NCBI GenBank assembly: GCA_001586965.3 | Contig: LUCW03002030.1 | Location: forward strand, 15,001 to 55,392 | Direction: 5' to 3' | DNA: 40,392 nucleotides | Source of the DNA: Sphaeroforma sirkka | Taxonomy: Eukaryota; Opisthokonta; Ichthyosporea; Ichthyophonida | In this document: piece by piece, positions 1-10,064 of the stretch | How the letters are laid out: each line of letters starts with the position of its first letter | Position numbering within the stretch: position 1 is the first letter of the stretch | Made by a program: the position numbers and the translations under genes | The notes under the pieces: model-generated | Databases searched by the model: none | What the model was told of the DNA's origin: nothing | The model's input: only the letters and a program-made list of their open reading frames with translations

Positions 1-127
1 AATGTAATTTTTGGCAGGATGGAAGTGAAAATATGGCAGGGCACATGCATTAACAAACATACCGTAAACACCCTGTTTACATCTGAGATGAACAAAGAAT
101 TGCCGTTTCGACAAGTACCATGTGTCG

Positions 128-134
128 TATAAAT
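128..134 (+). promoter_or_regulatory. possible TATA box upstream of the dynamin-like gene
   Basis: A TATAAAT string lies about 265 bases before the preferred start codon at 398. The rest of 1-397 holds no convincing coding exon: the short open frame at 120-338 has no recognisable motif. The call rests on the string alone in an AT-rich genome, so it is weak. Confidence 0.2.
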
Positions 135-397
135 CAGCTTCAAGTCGTGCGGGATAGTAAGCCGATTAACACAACTCAATATTTCAATTCATATTTGCTA
201 TTTCGTTTTTTAAGTATGATCAACAGCTTCGTTGAGCACACGTTTCGTCTGAAAAATATCAAGGATACAAAACCAACAATCATATTAAAAGAATTATACA
301 TTGTTGAAGCACACAGGTGGTTGAACTTCCATATCTAACCACTCTCTGGCCAGTGGTCAGGCATATGCGGCTGATAGAATTTGTCTATATAGTAGCA

Positions 398-2944
398 ATG
401 ACAACCTTATTCACCAAATTAAACAAGTGCCATATTCGGCCACTCTTGCAGTTGAATGACAAGCTACGCCGGCTAGCAGTCGCCGAGACTGATATCAACG
501 TTACATCGATCGTGGCTGTGGGCGACCAGAGCCATGGCAAAACATCGGTCATCGAGGCACTCGCTGGCATCGAACTACCCAAAGGCGAAGGTGTACAAAC
601 CCGTTTGCCGCTTGAATTGAGGCTTCGGGCTCTGGATGCAAAATGCGAGCGTGATGAGTATGCGACCATTAAAAACCAGGACTCTCACGAAAAACGTATA
701 GTCATCGATGAAATTGCCGCTGAGATTCGAAACTACACAAACGCTATCGCTGTGGAATCGGATGTTGTAGATTCAGTGCTTGAACTCACTGTCTATCGAA
801 GGAATGCTGATGATTTGACTTTAATTGATCTTCCTGGTATGACACGAGTTCCTGTGCATGGTCAAAGCAAGGATATCGAGACCGTCATCACACGGATGTA
901 TGGTAGATACATGCAACCAAAAGAAAGTATTCTGCTGAATGTCGTCTCTTGCATGGTGGATTTTAGCACCAGTAAGTCCATTCAGATGAGTAGAGAGCTG
1001 GATCCGGAAGGAAAGCGGACATTGCTGTGCGTATCTAAAGTCGATCAGCATAAAGAAGCGGGACTGTCAGACAAAATCAAAAATACCGCATTCGGCGACA
1101 TGGAGCTGAGTGAGGCGAACGTATTTTGTGTGCGCAACCGTTCCCAGTCTGAAAACGACGCGGGCATTACAATCGCTGGTGCTCGTGAACTAGAGTCCGA
1201 GTTTTTCAGATGCATTGGCAGTGGCTTGCAATTTCTGCCCAGATCTTCCTGTGGCACAGCTGCTCTTTCAAGCCGCTTGGTGGCCATTCAGTACGAGCAT
1301 ATTAAAGATACGCTGCCAATAGTGGCGAAGAAAGTGCTTGATAGAATCTTAGAACTTGAGGACAAGGTGTCGAGATACGGGGATATGTTGCTGAGCGAAT
1401 ATGAATGTATTCGCATCTTTGAGACCAATCTTCATGCTACTTTGGATGAGCTAGCTTTTCAGTGCAGTGGTCACGGCCGATCTCATCATTTGGAAACTCC
1501 AGCTGCGCTAGATAATCAAAAACTTGAGCTCGTATTGGCTGTACCAAATCCGATAAAGCATGCCACTAAAACACAACCCCGCAACCAGCAATTGCACAGA
1601 ATGGAACTTTTCCCGGAGACCACGTCAAGTAAAACCAAAAGTTTTGGAGCGGGTATTAAGGTATATGCATATGCTGGGAAATATAGCACGATGGAACAAA
1701 CATTCGGACTTATTTTGCATTGTGCACTCCCGGACTACATTAAAGCGTGCAAGTTGCTGTGGGCTGTTAAGGAAATCTACGAGAACGGGGCGAAAATACC
1801 TGTTGCAGCATACGAGCACAAATTCACAACGACCGGTGAAATTGGAAAAGATAACATGCCAATCTGCGATGAAAATCGCAAGTTCATTTTTGACGTGCAG
1901 CTAATTTACGTCGGATACAAAAACACTCGCGAAGGTGCAGTGAAAGAAGTAGAGCACACGCTTATGACCTTCGCCAAGGCTGACAAAACTACTCTACTTT
2001 GCTCTACACTGGACACAAAAGATGCTGCAATTGCAACGTCATTGACCAATCGGCTTCATGCTCAGCTGTTTTTCACGAAGACCATGCATATGCTCATCAA
2101 AGGTGAGACGGAGAAGTGCAAGGGCCTGGAAGGTCTACCAGGTGTTATATCGTCGCATGTAGCACTGCAAGTCATGGAGAAACTCAATATATTGTTGGCA
2201 GACACCGTTGACGACTATCTCGAAGGAATATCAGAATCCGTCGCCAACCTACTCCAGAGCGAATTCAAGTCGTCATATGCACGGTTTCCACGGTTGTGTT
2301 CTTTGATTGCCACTATAGTAACAAATATTTCGGCTAACTACCTGCGTACGGCACGCGAGAAAGCACACGAGTTGTTAGCGTACGAGACGCAGATGATGAC
2401 TCGAAACCACTATTTCATGGACACTGTGCAGAGCTTGCGTAAACAACTGACGAGTGATAAGACGAAATTCAGCACGGAGACGTCGACGCCAGATATTTGT
2501 ATAGATGACTCCGAACTTGCCGGAGAATTGCCCGCATTCACTCAAAGGTATATGCGGCACGTGCAAGGCATGTCTAATAGTGATCAAAGGATCGTAGACT
2601 TACAGATTGAGATATTTGCATATTTCAAGGTTCTGAGAAAGCGATTAGTGGACTACGTAACAATGTGCGCCCGTTACCACATCGTCACAATGCCTATCAT
2701 GCACAAAAAAGCAGGAAACGAGATCCGGAAAGGAATTGAGGACCACTGCTCTACTGCTGGTACTGGTTATATCAGATTGATGGGAGCTTCGGATGCCGAT
2801 CTGAGAGAGGTCGCGTCCCTGAAAAGTCGGTTGAGTGCGGTGCGGGAAGCACATCAAGAATTGACTGTGGCCATGAAAAGCAACTATATAGTCGATGTCT
2901 CAACAAATACACTTACACAAGGTACGGATGAAGGTAGTGCTTGA
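398..2944 (+). CDS. Mx/dynamin-like large GTPase, single exon
   Basis: A GTPase of the dynamin superfamily, closest in layout to Mx and the short protist/fungal dynamin-like proteins; these self-assemble into helical polymers on membranes or other targets. The open frame runs from 317, but I prefer the third ATG (398, 848 aa), because family-type N-terminal sequence (RPLLQLNDKLRRLAV) starts just after it. Counting from 398: G1 P-loop GDQSHGKT at 42-49, G2 Thr in GVQTRLPLEL near 68, G3 DLPG at 144-147, G4 SKVD at 213-216 in the DPEGKRTLLCVSKVD context. Stalk-like helices flank about 200 residues (365-565) that I cannot align to Mx. A GED-like segment (AYFKVLRKRLVDYV) lies near 741-754. There is no PH domain, proline-rich tail or membrane segment. 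At 848 aa it is longer than animal Mx (about 660). It has no introns, unlike the two other host genes here. It converges with eL22. Confidence 0.9.
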   Translation: MTTLFTKLNKCHIRPLLQLNDKLRRLAVAETDINVTSIVAVGDQSHGKTSVIEALAGIELPKGEGVQTRLPLELRLRALDAKCERDEYATIKNQDSHEKRIVIDEIAAEIRNYTNAIAVESDVVDSVLELTVYRRNADDLTLIDLPGMTRVPVHGQSKDIETVITRMYGRYMQPKESILLNVVSCMVDFSTSKSIQMSRELDPEGKRTLLCVSKVDQHKEAGLSDKIKNTAFGDMELSEANVFCVRNRSQSENDAGITIAGARELESEFFRCIGSGLQFLPRSSCGTAALSSRLVAIQYEHIKDTLPIVAKKVLDRILELEDKVSRYGDMLLSEYECIRIFETNLHATLDELAFQCSGHGRSHHLETPAALDNQKLELVLAVPNPIKHATKTQPRNQQLHRMELFPETTSSKTKSFGAGIKVYAYAGKYSTMEQTFGLILHCALPDYIKACKLLWAVKEIYENGAKIPVAAYEHKFTTTGEIGKDNMPICDENRKFIFDVQLIYVGYKNTREGAVKEVEHTLMTFAKADKTTLLCSTLDTKDAAIATSLTNRLHAQLFFTKTMHMLIKGETEKCKGLEGLPGVISSHVALQVMEKLNILLADTVDDYLEGISESVANLLQSEFKSSYARFPRLCSLIATIVTNISANYLRTAREKAHELLAYETQMMTRNHYFMDTVQSLRKQLTSDKTKFSTETSTPDICIDDSELAGELPAFTQRYMRHVQGMSNSDQRIVDLQIEIFAYFKVLRKRLVDYVTMCARYHIVTMPIMHKKAGNEIRKGIEDHCSTAGTGYIRLMGASDADLREVASLKSRLSAVREAHQELTVAMKSNYIVDVSTNTLTQGTDEGSA

Positions 2945-3066
2945 CTCGCTGTACATACTTTTCCTTTAGCTAAATCAGTACTTTCTGCATCATTACAAAT
3001 ATTACAATTCCTACATGCGCGCGGGCTCGTACATACATATGAATATACAATATCAAAACATCGTTG

Positions 3067-3072
3067 AATAAA
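3067..3072 (+). terminator. candidate poly(A) signal of the dynamin-like gene
   Basis: AATAAA lies 123 bases after the stop codon; a second copy follows at 3104-3109. Either could direct 3' end formation before the AT-repeat block. Confidence 0.45.
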
Positions 3073-3286
3073 ATAGACGACCGCTAAAAACCAATACAAA
3101 ATGAATAAATCAATGTTGCCGCATTGAAAGTGATATACAGTATAAACTTAGGTTACAGTATAAATACAACAGAGCAAATTGAAAATTATAACTATTTCAT
3201 TGAAACCTGGCGAATAACTTTCAACTATAATACTGCCTTCATGCATCTAGAAAGTGCATGAAAGGAGTAACACAGAGATCCTTATA

Positions 3287-3438
<152 letters not shown>

Positions 3439-3519
3439 GAAATATAGCCAATAACATACACATATATACATAACATAATATATATGTATATGCATATATA
3501 TACATACATACATTTACAT

Positions 3520-4733
3520 ATTATTAATATATATTATATATATAATACACATAAGCCAACCATTACAATAATAATAATGGCATATATATATAGCATAATA
3601 ATGCTTACCATCCTAATACATACATAATAACATGCTATAGCCATACATGCAAATAGCAATGTAATATGTATTATGTATGCAATACCACTATAATAATAGC
3701 CAATAACAGCCACATAATGCTATAATAATAATTGTCATTATGCAATAATTACATGCCAATATATTGGTTATTATATATTGTTACATTGTTATTATATGTA
3801 TCATGTAGCAACATATTGGCATAGCCATATAATATGGCATAATATAATATACATATAATAATAATATATAATATAAGTAATATGTCATTGCAATAATACA
3901 ATATTATTGCATATGTATTGTATGGCAATAATGTACATGTAATGCATATACATATTAATAACCAATATGTATATACATAATAACAATGTATACAACATTA
4001 TTATGTGTCAATGATGTGTGTGTTGGCATGTATTGCACATATATATGTTGTATACACTGTAGCGTATGCATAACCAACAACTATCACCAACCATTATTAT
4101 TGATGACACATGTATGGTAGCACATAGCATGTAATAATATGTGAATCAATGTGCCACATATATGCATGTACATATACATTATTATATGTGCATGTGGATA
4201 ATCCATGTATGGCCATAATTATATAATAGCATATAATAATATACATAACACCACAATAATAATGCACACATATGTACATATGTGTATGTGCAATGCTGCA
4301 CAATAATACATACGCATTGTGATGCATTGATGCATGTGACATAAATATGTATGTATACATAAAACGTATAATGGTATAAACATATAATATTAATATTACA
4401 TAATAATATAATAATAACCATAATATTATATTATATATATATATGTTATATATATATTATTGATATAATTACATATAATATCATATTATTATTATTACAT
4501 ATATTATTAATATAATATAATATGCATATGCAATGAGTTTTTTATTGTATATATATATATGTATGTATATATATATATATAATAATATATGTCATACATA
4601 TATATATATAATATATATATATAAATATATATAATACATATATATATACAATATATACATATATACATTGATATCTATAATGCATGGGGTATATGCGTAT
4701 GCATATATACATATGAATATATATATATATAAT

Positions 4734-4797
<64 letters not shown>

Positions 4798-4880
4798 ACA
4801 ATGTATATATATGTATGTGTGTGTGTGCATTGTGTGTTGTTGTGTGTGTGTGATGCATAAATGCGTGCGTAGATTCATAT

Positions 4881-4930
<50 letters not shown>

Positions 4931-5020
4931 TAATATGTATATATATATGTGTGTTTATGTGCGTGGATATAGATCTAGATATATATATATGTATGTGTGA
5001 ATTAGTGTATGTATTCATAC
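3520..5020. repeat. AT-rich low-complexity region with (AT)n tracts
   Basis: About 1.5 kb of ATA/TAT/CAT/GTA-rich sequence, with purer (AT)n tracts near 4545-4640, 4720-4792 and 4888-4926 and TGTG-rich stretches near 4817-4852. I see no gene, RNA fold or transposon remnant. It separates the convergent 3' ends of the dynamin-like gene and eL22. Confidence 0.85.
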
Positions 5021-5281
5021 ATACATAAATATCCATGTTTATTCAAAGGTTGGATCCGTGCCGTATTTATAAAGATATTTCAAAAATAAGTACAAGCCTA
5101 CATCGACTTTATACTTCCAACCAAAACCGACTTTGCAACTGTGATGGATACTTCAACACCCGTGATATTCATGTGTTAAATCATGAATCCATAAAATATA
5201 TGAACCAAAAGCATTTATTAGTTAAATTACGCACCAAACGAGCACTTCGTAATTAATGGTGCAGCAGAGACTTTAAGCAAA

Positions 5282-5287
5282 TTTATT
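5282..5287 (-). terminator. candidate poly(A) signal of eL22
   Basis: AATAAA on the minus strand begins 18 bases after the eL22 stop codon, giving a very short 3' UTR, as is common for ribosomal-protein genes. Confidence 0.5.
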
Positions 5288-5304
5288 TTTTACGTATCAT
5301 TGCT

Positions 5305-6480
5305 TTACTCGTCATCTTCATCATCATCGTTGTTGATGTTGAAGTACTTGATCTCGTAGGTTCCCTTATCGGAGGCAACTACACGCATCCAATCGCGGAG
5401 CTGGTGCTTCTTTAGGTACTTCTTGGTCAAGTACTTTAGGTAACGCTTGGAGAAAGGCTCCTGTGAGACGAATGAAATAGACGATGCGTAAAAATACATA
5501 GCTTGTTGCGAGAAAAGACGACGTAAAAGGCCCCGGATTTAGGCTTTCATTTGCGTTCAGGTCATAAATTTGTATAATCATTTCGGACTCATGGGATTGA
5601 CAGATTATGAATAAGCATCACTACAAAAAAAACAAATCCGCTCAGTAAATATCATTCTGTTGAAAAAGAAGGAATAAAGATGACCTACCTCAGCGGTTAC
5701 GTTGATCTTGGCTCCAACAGCTTTGATGGATACCTTGTTTCCTAGGTTACCAACTTTGCCATCAACCTTAACACGGTCGTGCAAGAACTTGACCTATTTG
5801 TGTTGGGATCGAAATCGTATGTTGGTTTTTTTAGGGATTAGGGAAGAGAGCCCTAATCCTACTAAAAGGATTAGGGAAGAGAACCCTAACCCTGAAAGGT
5901 TAGGGAAGAGAACCCTAACCTTGAAGGAGTGACGAGTTTTCTCGTGTATCCATGCAGTACTGTAGTTTGTAATTGTATCCCATAATATTACCCTACATCG
6001 ACGTAGCCACTCCACCTTAAGGACACGATCGATGGACCGTCAATTGCCACAGAAGACTTCAGGAAGATAGGTGTCTTCTGAGATTGCAATAACAACTCAG
6101 CACAAACATTTGGACAGTTTTAATCACATCACTCCAACCAGGGAAGGTGAAGCACCACGGCATGGCGTTTTTCGCATGTGCATGCATCTAACCAAAATAT
6201 TGAAAAACTACTGCACAATCTATCTGTCAGCAATATATCCAAAACTAACAGCCCTATACTTTAGTATTGCTTACATTGGTTTGTAATAAACATAAATTAC
6301 AAACTTGTGCACATGGAGAACGTGTGCGTCTACAGCGCATGTATGCTAATATCTACATCTAAGACTTACGAATGAGTTGATGTCAAGGATGTTGTCATCA
6401 ACGGGACGGGCGCAGTCAATAACGAACTTCATCTGTGTCTTTTTGGCATTTTTCTTGCCGGCAGGTACTCGAGCAACCAT
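5305..6480 (-). CDS. RPL22: 60S ribosomal protein eL22 (three exons)
   Basis: A component of the large ribosomal subunit. The coding exons on the minus strand are 6480-6370 (37 aa), 5793-5689 (35 aa) and 5460-5305 (51 aa plus stop), giving 123 aa against about 128 in human. Both introns (576 and 228 bases) are GT-AG and phase 0; the donors read GTAAGT and GTAGGT. Exon 1 gives [16 protein letters not shown] followed by the conserved [15 protein letters not shown]; exon 2 carries [11 protein letters not shown]; exon 3 carries the signature [17 protein letters not shown] and LRDWMRVVA, ending in an acidic tail (DDDEDDE). The start is fixed by the basic N-terminus and the match in length. Intron 1 carries tandem hairpins, and intron 2 a weak snoRNA candidate (listed separately). 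It is divergent from LARP1 and convergent with the dynamin-like gene. Confidence 0.96.
5550..5627 (-). ncRNA. weak C/D-box snoRNA candidate in eL22 intron 2
   Basis: Ribosomal-protein introns often host snoRNAs. In the sense strand of intron 2 there is a C-box-like GTGATGC (5621-5615, one mismatch to RTGATGA) and a D-box CTGA (5560-5557). They are 55-60 bases apart, flanked by a possible 5-bp stem TTTGT/GCAAA. Box-like CTGT and ATGA strings lie between. I could not match the guide positions to rRNA from memory, so this may be chance. Confidence 0.22.
5831..5920. repeat. three tandem TTAGGG/CCCTAA hairpins in eL22 intron 1
   Basis: Three successive inverted repeats, each with a 7-base loop AAGAGAG or AAGAGAA: GATTAGGG 5836-5843 with CCCTAATC 5851-5858; TTAGGG 5871-5876 with CCCTAA 5884-5889; GGTTAGGG 5898-5905 with CCCTAACC 5913-5920. 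Units 1 and 3 differ by a compensated pair (A-T versus G-C), and unit 2 holds an A-C mismatch at that place. The loop is conserved. In the eL22 pre-mRNA each unit would fold with the loop CTCTCTT or TTCTCTT. Confidence 0.85.
6050..6080. repeat. 8-bp perfect inverted repeat in eL22 intron 1
   Basis: CAGAAGAC at 6050-6057 pairs perfectly with GTCTTCTG at 6073-6080 across a 15-base loop. It lies downstream (plus-strand sense) of the three-hairpin array within the same intron. Confidence 0.6.
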
Positions 6481-6523
6481 TTTTGCAGATGTGTTTAACA
6501 ACAAACTCGGAAGATGGTTATGT

Positions 6524-6530
6524 GGAAAAG
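6524..6530 (-). promoter_or_regulatory. TOP-like pyrimidine run upstream of eL22
   Basis: On the minus strand a C followed by unbroken pyrimidines (CTTTTCC) starts 50 bases before the ATG. If transcription starts at this C, the mRNA would begin with a 5' terminal oligopyrimidine tract, the feature LARP1 recognises in animals. The transcription start is not known, so this is a positional guess. Confidence 0.3.
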
Positions 6531-6559
6531 AATAAGTTCTGTGTGTGCACACGCTTACT

Positions 6560-8100
6560 AATATTGTTGTAGCACTGCTTGTTTCGGTCTTGTGTTGTTG
6601 GGTGAAACACGATCAAGTTTGTTTTTCAATTCACACGCGGGCAGCGGGGGCGGTTCCATAAATATATCGCCGGAAAATAATGTGAGAAAAGCCAATTCCA
6701 GTTTTCCGGTCTGGAAACTAATTTCGAATTTTCCACAAAAATTAGTTTTTGTCCATTTGTTGCAATAAAACCCGGTCCGGGCGACCGGGCCCCTCACTCC
6801 AAGTCCCAAGTCCCAGACTCCCATCAGACATCAGTCCCTGTCCCCAAATCTCAGCTCTCTCAGCTAGTAGTAGACTGCTCTGAGAGAGACTGTCAAACTT
6901 GTATTCATTTTTATTAGGTGAGGGCTGTGAGCTATGAAGCTTGAGACACAAAATCGCAATATGACTCATACTATCCTAATTATAAAAACAGCGGCTATGC
7001 TGAAATACATATTTACATGCCATCACTGCCAGTGCGCATCTTAGGACTGCAGTGGTGTCATACTCAACGCCGAATTGTGTCAGAAAATATTTTGAGCCAA
7101 TCCGTATTTAGCTACTTGGCTATAAACCAATAATAATGAAGACAAACTACAAATAATTCCACGTGGAATACACTTTATACAACTAAAAACTTCAGTGCGT
7201 CCATTTACCGAGGAATCTGTACGAAAAAGCTTTATTATAATAAAAAAAACCCCCAGAAGGGATGGGCGGTTTAGAAGTTTGGATCCAGGATTTTGGAAAG
7301 GACCGATTTTCATAATACCGCAAAAAGGTTTCTGACCCAAATACAAAATTAAAGCCCAAATTTAGGAATAGCCTCGATAGTATACCCTAATTTGTTGCTC
7401 GAATTTAGCGTTTCGCCTGGGCTTCTCCAGAGCTGTCACCAATTTTCTCCTCGAATCGAGGACTTGGAGAGCACATCCTCAGTCCAGAATATGTGGGTTT
7501 TTACACTCTCCCCTATCAAACGCAATAGTGTCCTCTGAATTCTGACGATCTCAGGCAGCTCGCAACACAGCAACTATCAAGTGGCATTTCGCTTGTGCAA
7601 AAGCCATCGTAAAATTCAGACACGGAGAAGGATACTTTGCAAAGACAGAGACAGACAGCTGACAGCTGTGACAGCGCTAGTAGTAACCCAAACAACCCAA
7701 GCAATCTATAGCCAGAAACCTCCACAGGTCGAGGAATCCGGAGTCGCGAACATTAGTGTAAGTGGCGGTGAAGGACAAATTCTATTGCGTCCGCGATATC
7801 AGCCACTGACAGCAACAATACACAGACAAACTCAGAACAACGAACGAAAACAGCAACTTACACCAACCCAGACTAGTCAAACACATAAGTACCGACCAGT
7901 ACACTCCAGCGCCCCGTGTTGGATCAACTTTGTAAGTCAGATATCTATGGCGATGAATCATACGCAGAATACACTGTTTAAGCCCAACAAGTAGATATGA
8001 TATCAATTAGCGCATATAATTATCATGGTATCCCGCGGTCGTACACGTAGCCAACGCTTAGACGCTTAGGTGATCCACAATATTGGAGCTAGATGTATAG
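6560..8100. other. intergenic, no gene recognised
   Basis: Mixed-composition sequence between eL22 and the AT arrays. The open frame of 137 codons at 7581-7994 (+), rich in Gln and Thr, and its opposite-strand shadow have no recognisable domain. A run of A at 7240-7250 is followed by a C run. I see no tRNA, transposon end or conserved exon. Confidence 0.6.
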
Positions 8101-8109
8101 ATAAACGCA

Positions 8110-8234
8110 CACATGATCGATATATATACATATATATATATATATATGAGTGCATAATGTGTGCATAATGTGTGCTTGTATATGATACGTTTTATATTTT
8201 TATATGCATATGTATATTAATGCGGATGTGTATG

Positions 8235-8277
<43 letters not shown>

Positions 8278-8777
8278 GTACATAAATACATTTTGTACAT
8301 ACATGATGTAAATATACTTTCATACATACATACATGCATACAGAGACTTCACACCCATACACATACGTACATAAATACATACACATGCAGATACATACGT
8401 GCATACGCACACGCACATATACGCATATATATGTACATATGTATTATTATTATTATTATTACTATATTATGATATTTTTATTATCATTATATATATATAT
8501 ATATATATATATACGACTAATAATATAATATGTGTGTATGTAATATATATGTATAAGTATGTATGTATGAATGAATAAATACATGTGTCAATATATATAT
8601 ATATATGTGTGTGTATGTGTGTGTTCATAAATATATATTAAAAATCATATGCATGTGCGTATGTACACATTTTTATATATTACGTGTGTTTTAACCACTT
8701 ACATTGATTTTTTTGTGCATGTTTTTTGCGTATATCCGTATACATCTATATGCATGTCATCATGTATAAGTATGCAT

Positions 8778-8851
<74 letters not shown>

Positions 8852-8930
8852 TTATTGATGTGTATATATATGCATATATATATATATATATATATGTGTA
8901 CACAAACTCACACGTGCGCACAAACAAGTA

Positions 8931-8992
<62 letters not shown>

Positions 8993-9043
8993 ATATCAAT
9001 GTATCTATGTATCTATGTACGTATTGATATATATGTATATCTG

Positions 9044-9070
<27 letters not shown>
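8110..9070. repeat. cluster of (AT)n microsatellites
   Basis: At least six (AT)n tracts (about 8233-8274, 8487-8512, 8783-8850, 8876-8896, 8934-8978, 9043-9068) set in ATGTA/CATA-rich sequence. Tyr/Ile open frames here come from the repeat. Confidence 0.9.
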
Positions 9071-9074
<4 letters not shown>

Positions 9075-10054
9075 AGAAATATGTTATTTGATATACAATT
9101 ATTCTATAGAATAGATTCAGAATTTGATGTTTTCAGTTATTTGCATATTTAGAGTGAAATGTTTTTGGATTTAGATATGTGCATATAAATATAAATTTAT
9201 GGATTCACATGAATCACAGGAAATAGGGAAGAAAGACAAAACAGGTGTTTTTGTAACTCACTTTTGCGTATGATTGAATATTTATTATTTCACGTGATCA
9301 TTTTTCTATAATTAATTAACTCCATTGGTTGAATTCGTTCGTAGTTCACTGTGAACGGTTCCGATACATGTCAAATATGTACATGATATACGTATTGAAA
9401 GATATCATATTCTGACACTTACCTGTAGTCACATATATATACCCGTACGAATTCGTTAATTTTCATTATGTGCAATTTATAGGGTATTTTTATCTCTTAA
9501 CGTGTATAGATTTGCGTATATTTTAAAAATGTATCAGAAATTATTTTAACTCGTGTCCAAATCGTGTTTGTGGTACTTAAGAGGTTTTCAAATTTTCTCC
9601 TATGTATGTATATATAGCCCTGAATGAGAACGTTTCATCGCCAGTTAAAAAATTCCAACTACACATACTCGCGCGGCTGTGAGAAAATCGTTCATTATTC
9701 TCAAACTTGCATGTCGATAATCCAGACCTTTATGAGATAATGGTTATTCACTATATTTGTATCAAAGTCACATTTCGTGACGGAGAACCCGAATGCTCTT
9801 TAGTGGTCCTGCGATGTTCAGAGCAATTAAGTATACACCAAGCGATGCTAGCTGTGGTTGACATGAGTCAGATTCTAGTGTCGATGGTGGTGATTACATT
9901 CTGTTTGATATTTAAAGGAGTTCAACCTATATTTTATAGAGGACAATCTGACAGACATCTGTTAACGATTTACAAGCCATTTTCGCAACAACAACAAAAG
10001 TTACCCGATTTAGGAGCTATAATTGCTAATTATTATTTGCCTTTTTGCACTCAG
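9071..10054 (+). other. region upstream of LARP1, ending in a 3' splice site
   Basis: An AT-rich stretch with no recognisable domain. The open frame at 9707-10072 looks accidental. It ends in a pyrimidine-rich acceptor (TTGCCTTTTTGCACTCAG) at 10037-10054, ten bases before the LARP1 ATG, which suggests a 5' UTR intron and an untranslated first exon somewhere upstream that I cannot locate. Confidence 0.45.
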
Positions 10055-10064
10055 ATTCGTGGCC

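Noticed and set aside
120-338. 72-codon open frame before the GTPase
   Set aside because: No motif, overlaps the region expected to be promoter or 5' UTR, and no splice link to the GTPase frame was evident.
317-397. First ATG of the GTPase frame as the true start
   Set aside because: The extra 27 residues do not resemble any family N-terminus; family-like sequence starts just after the ATG at 398. It remains possible.
5831-5920. Interstitial telomere track
   Set aside because: Only single TTAGGG steps arranged as inverted repeats, not head-to-tail telomere repeats.
7581-7994. 137-codon open frame and its antisense partner
   Set aside because: Gln/Thr-rich without a domain. The antisense hydrophobic string briefly suggested an LTR remnant, but I found no paired repeat or polyprotein motif.
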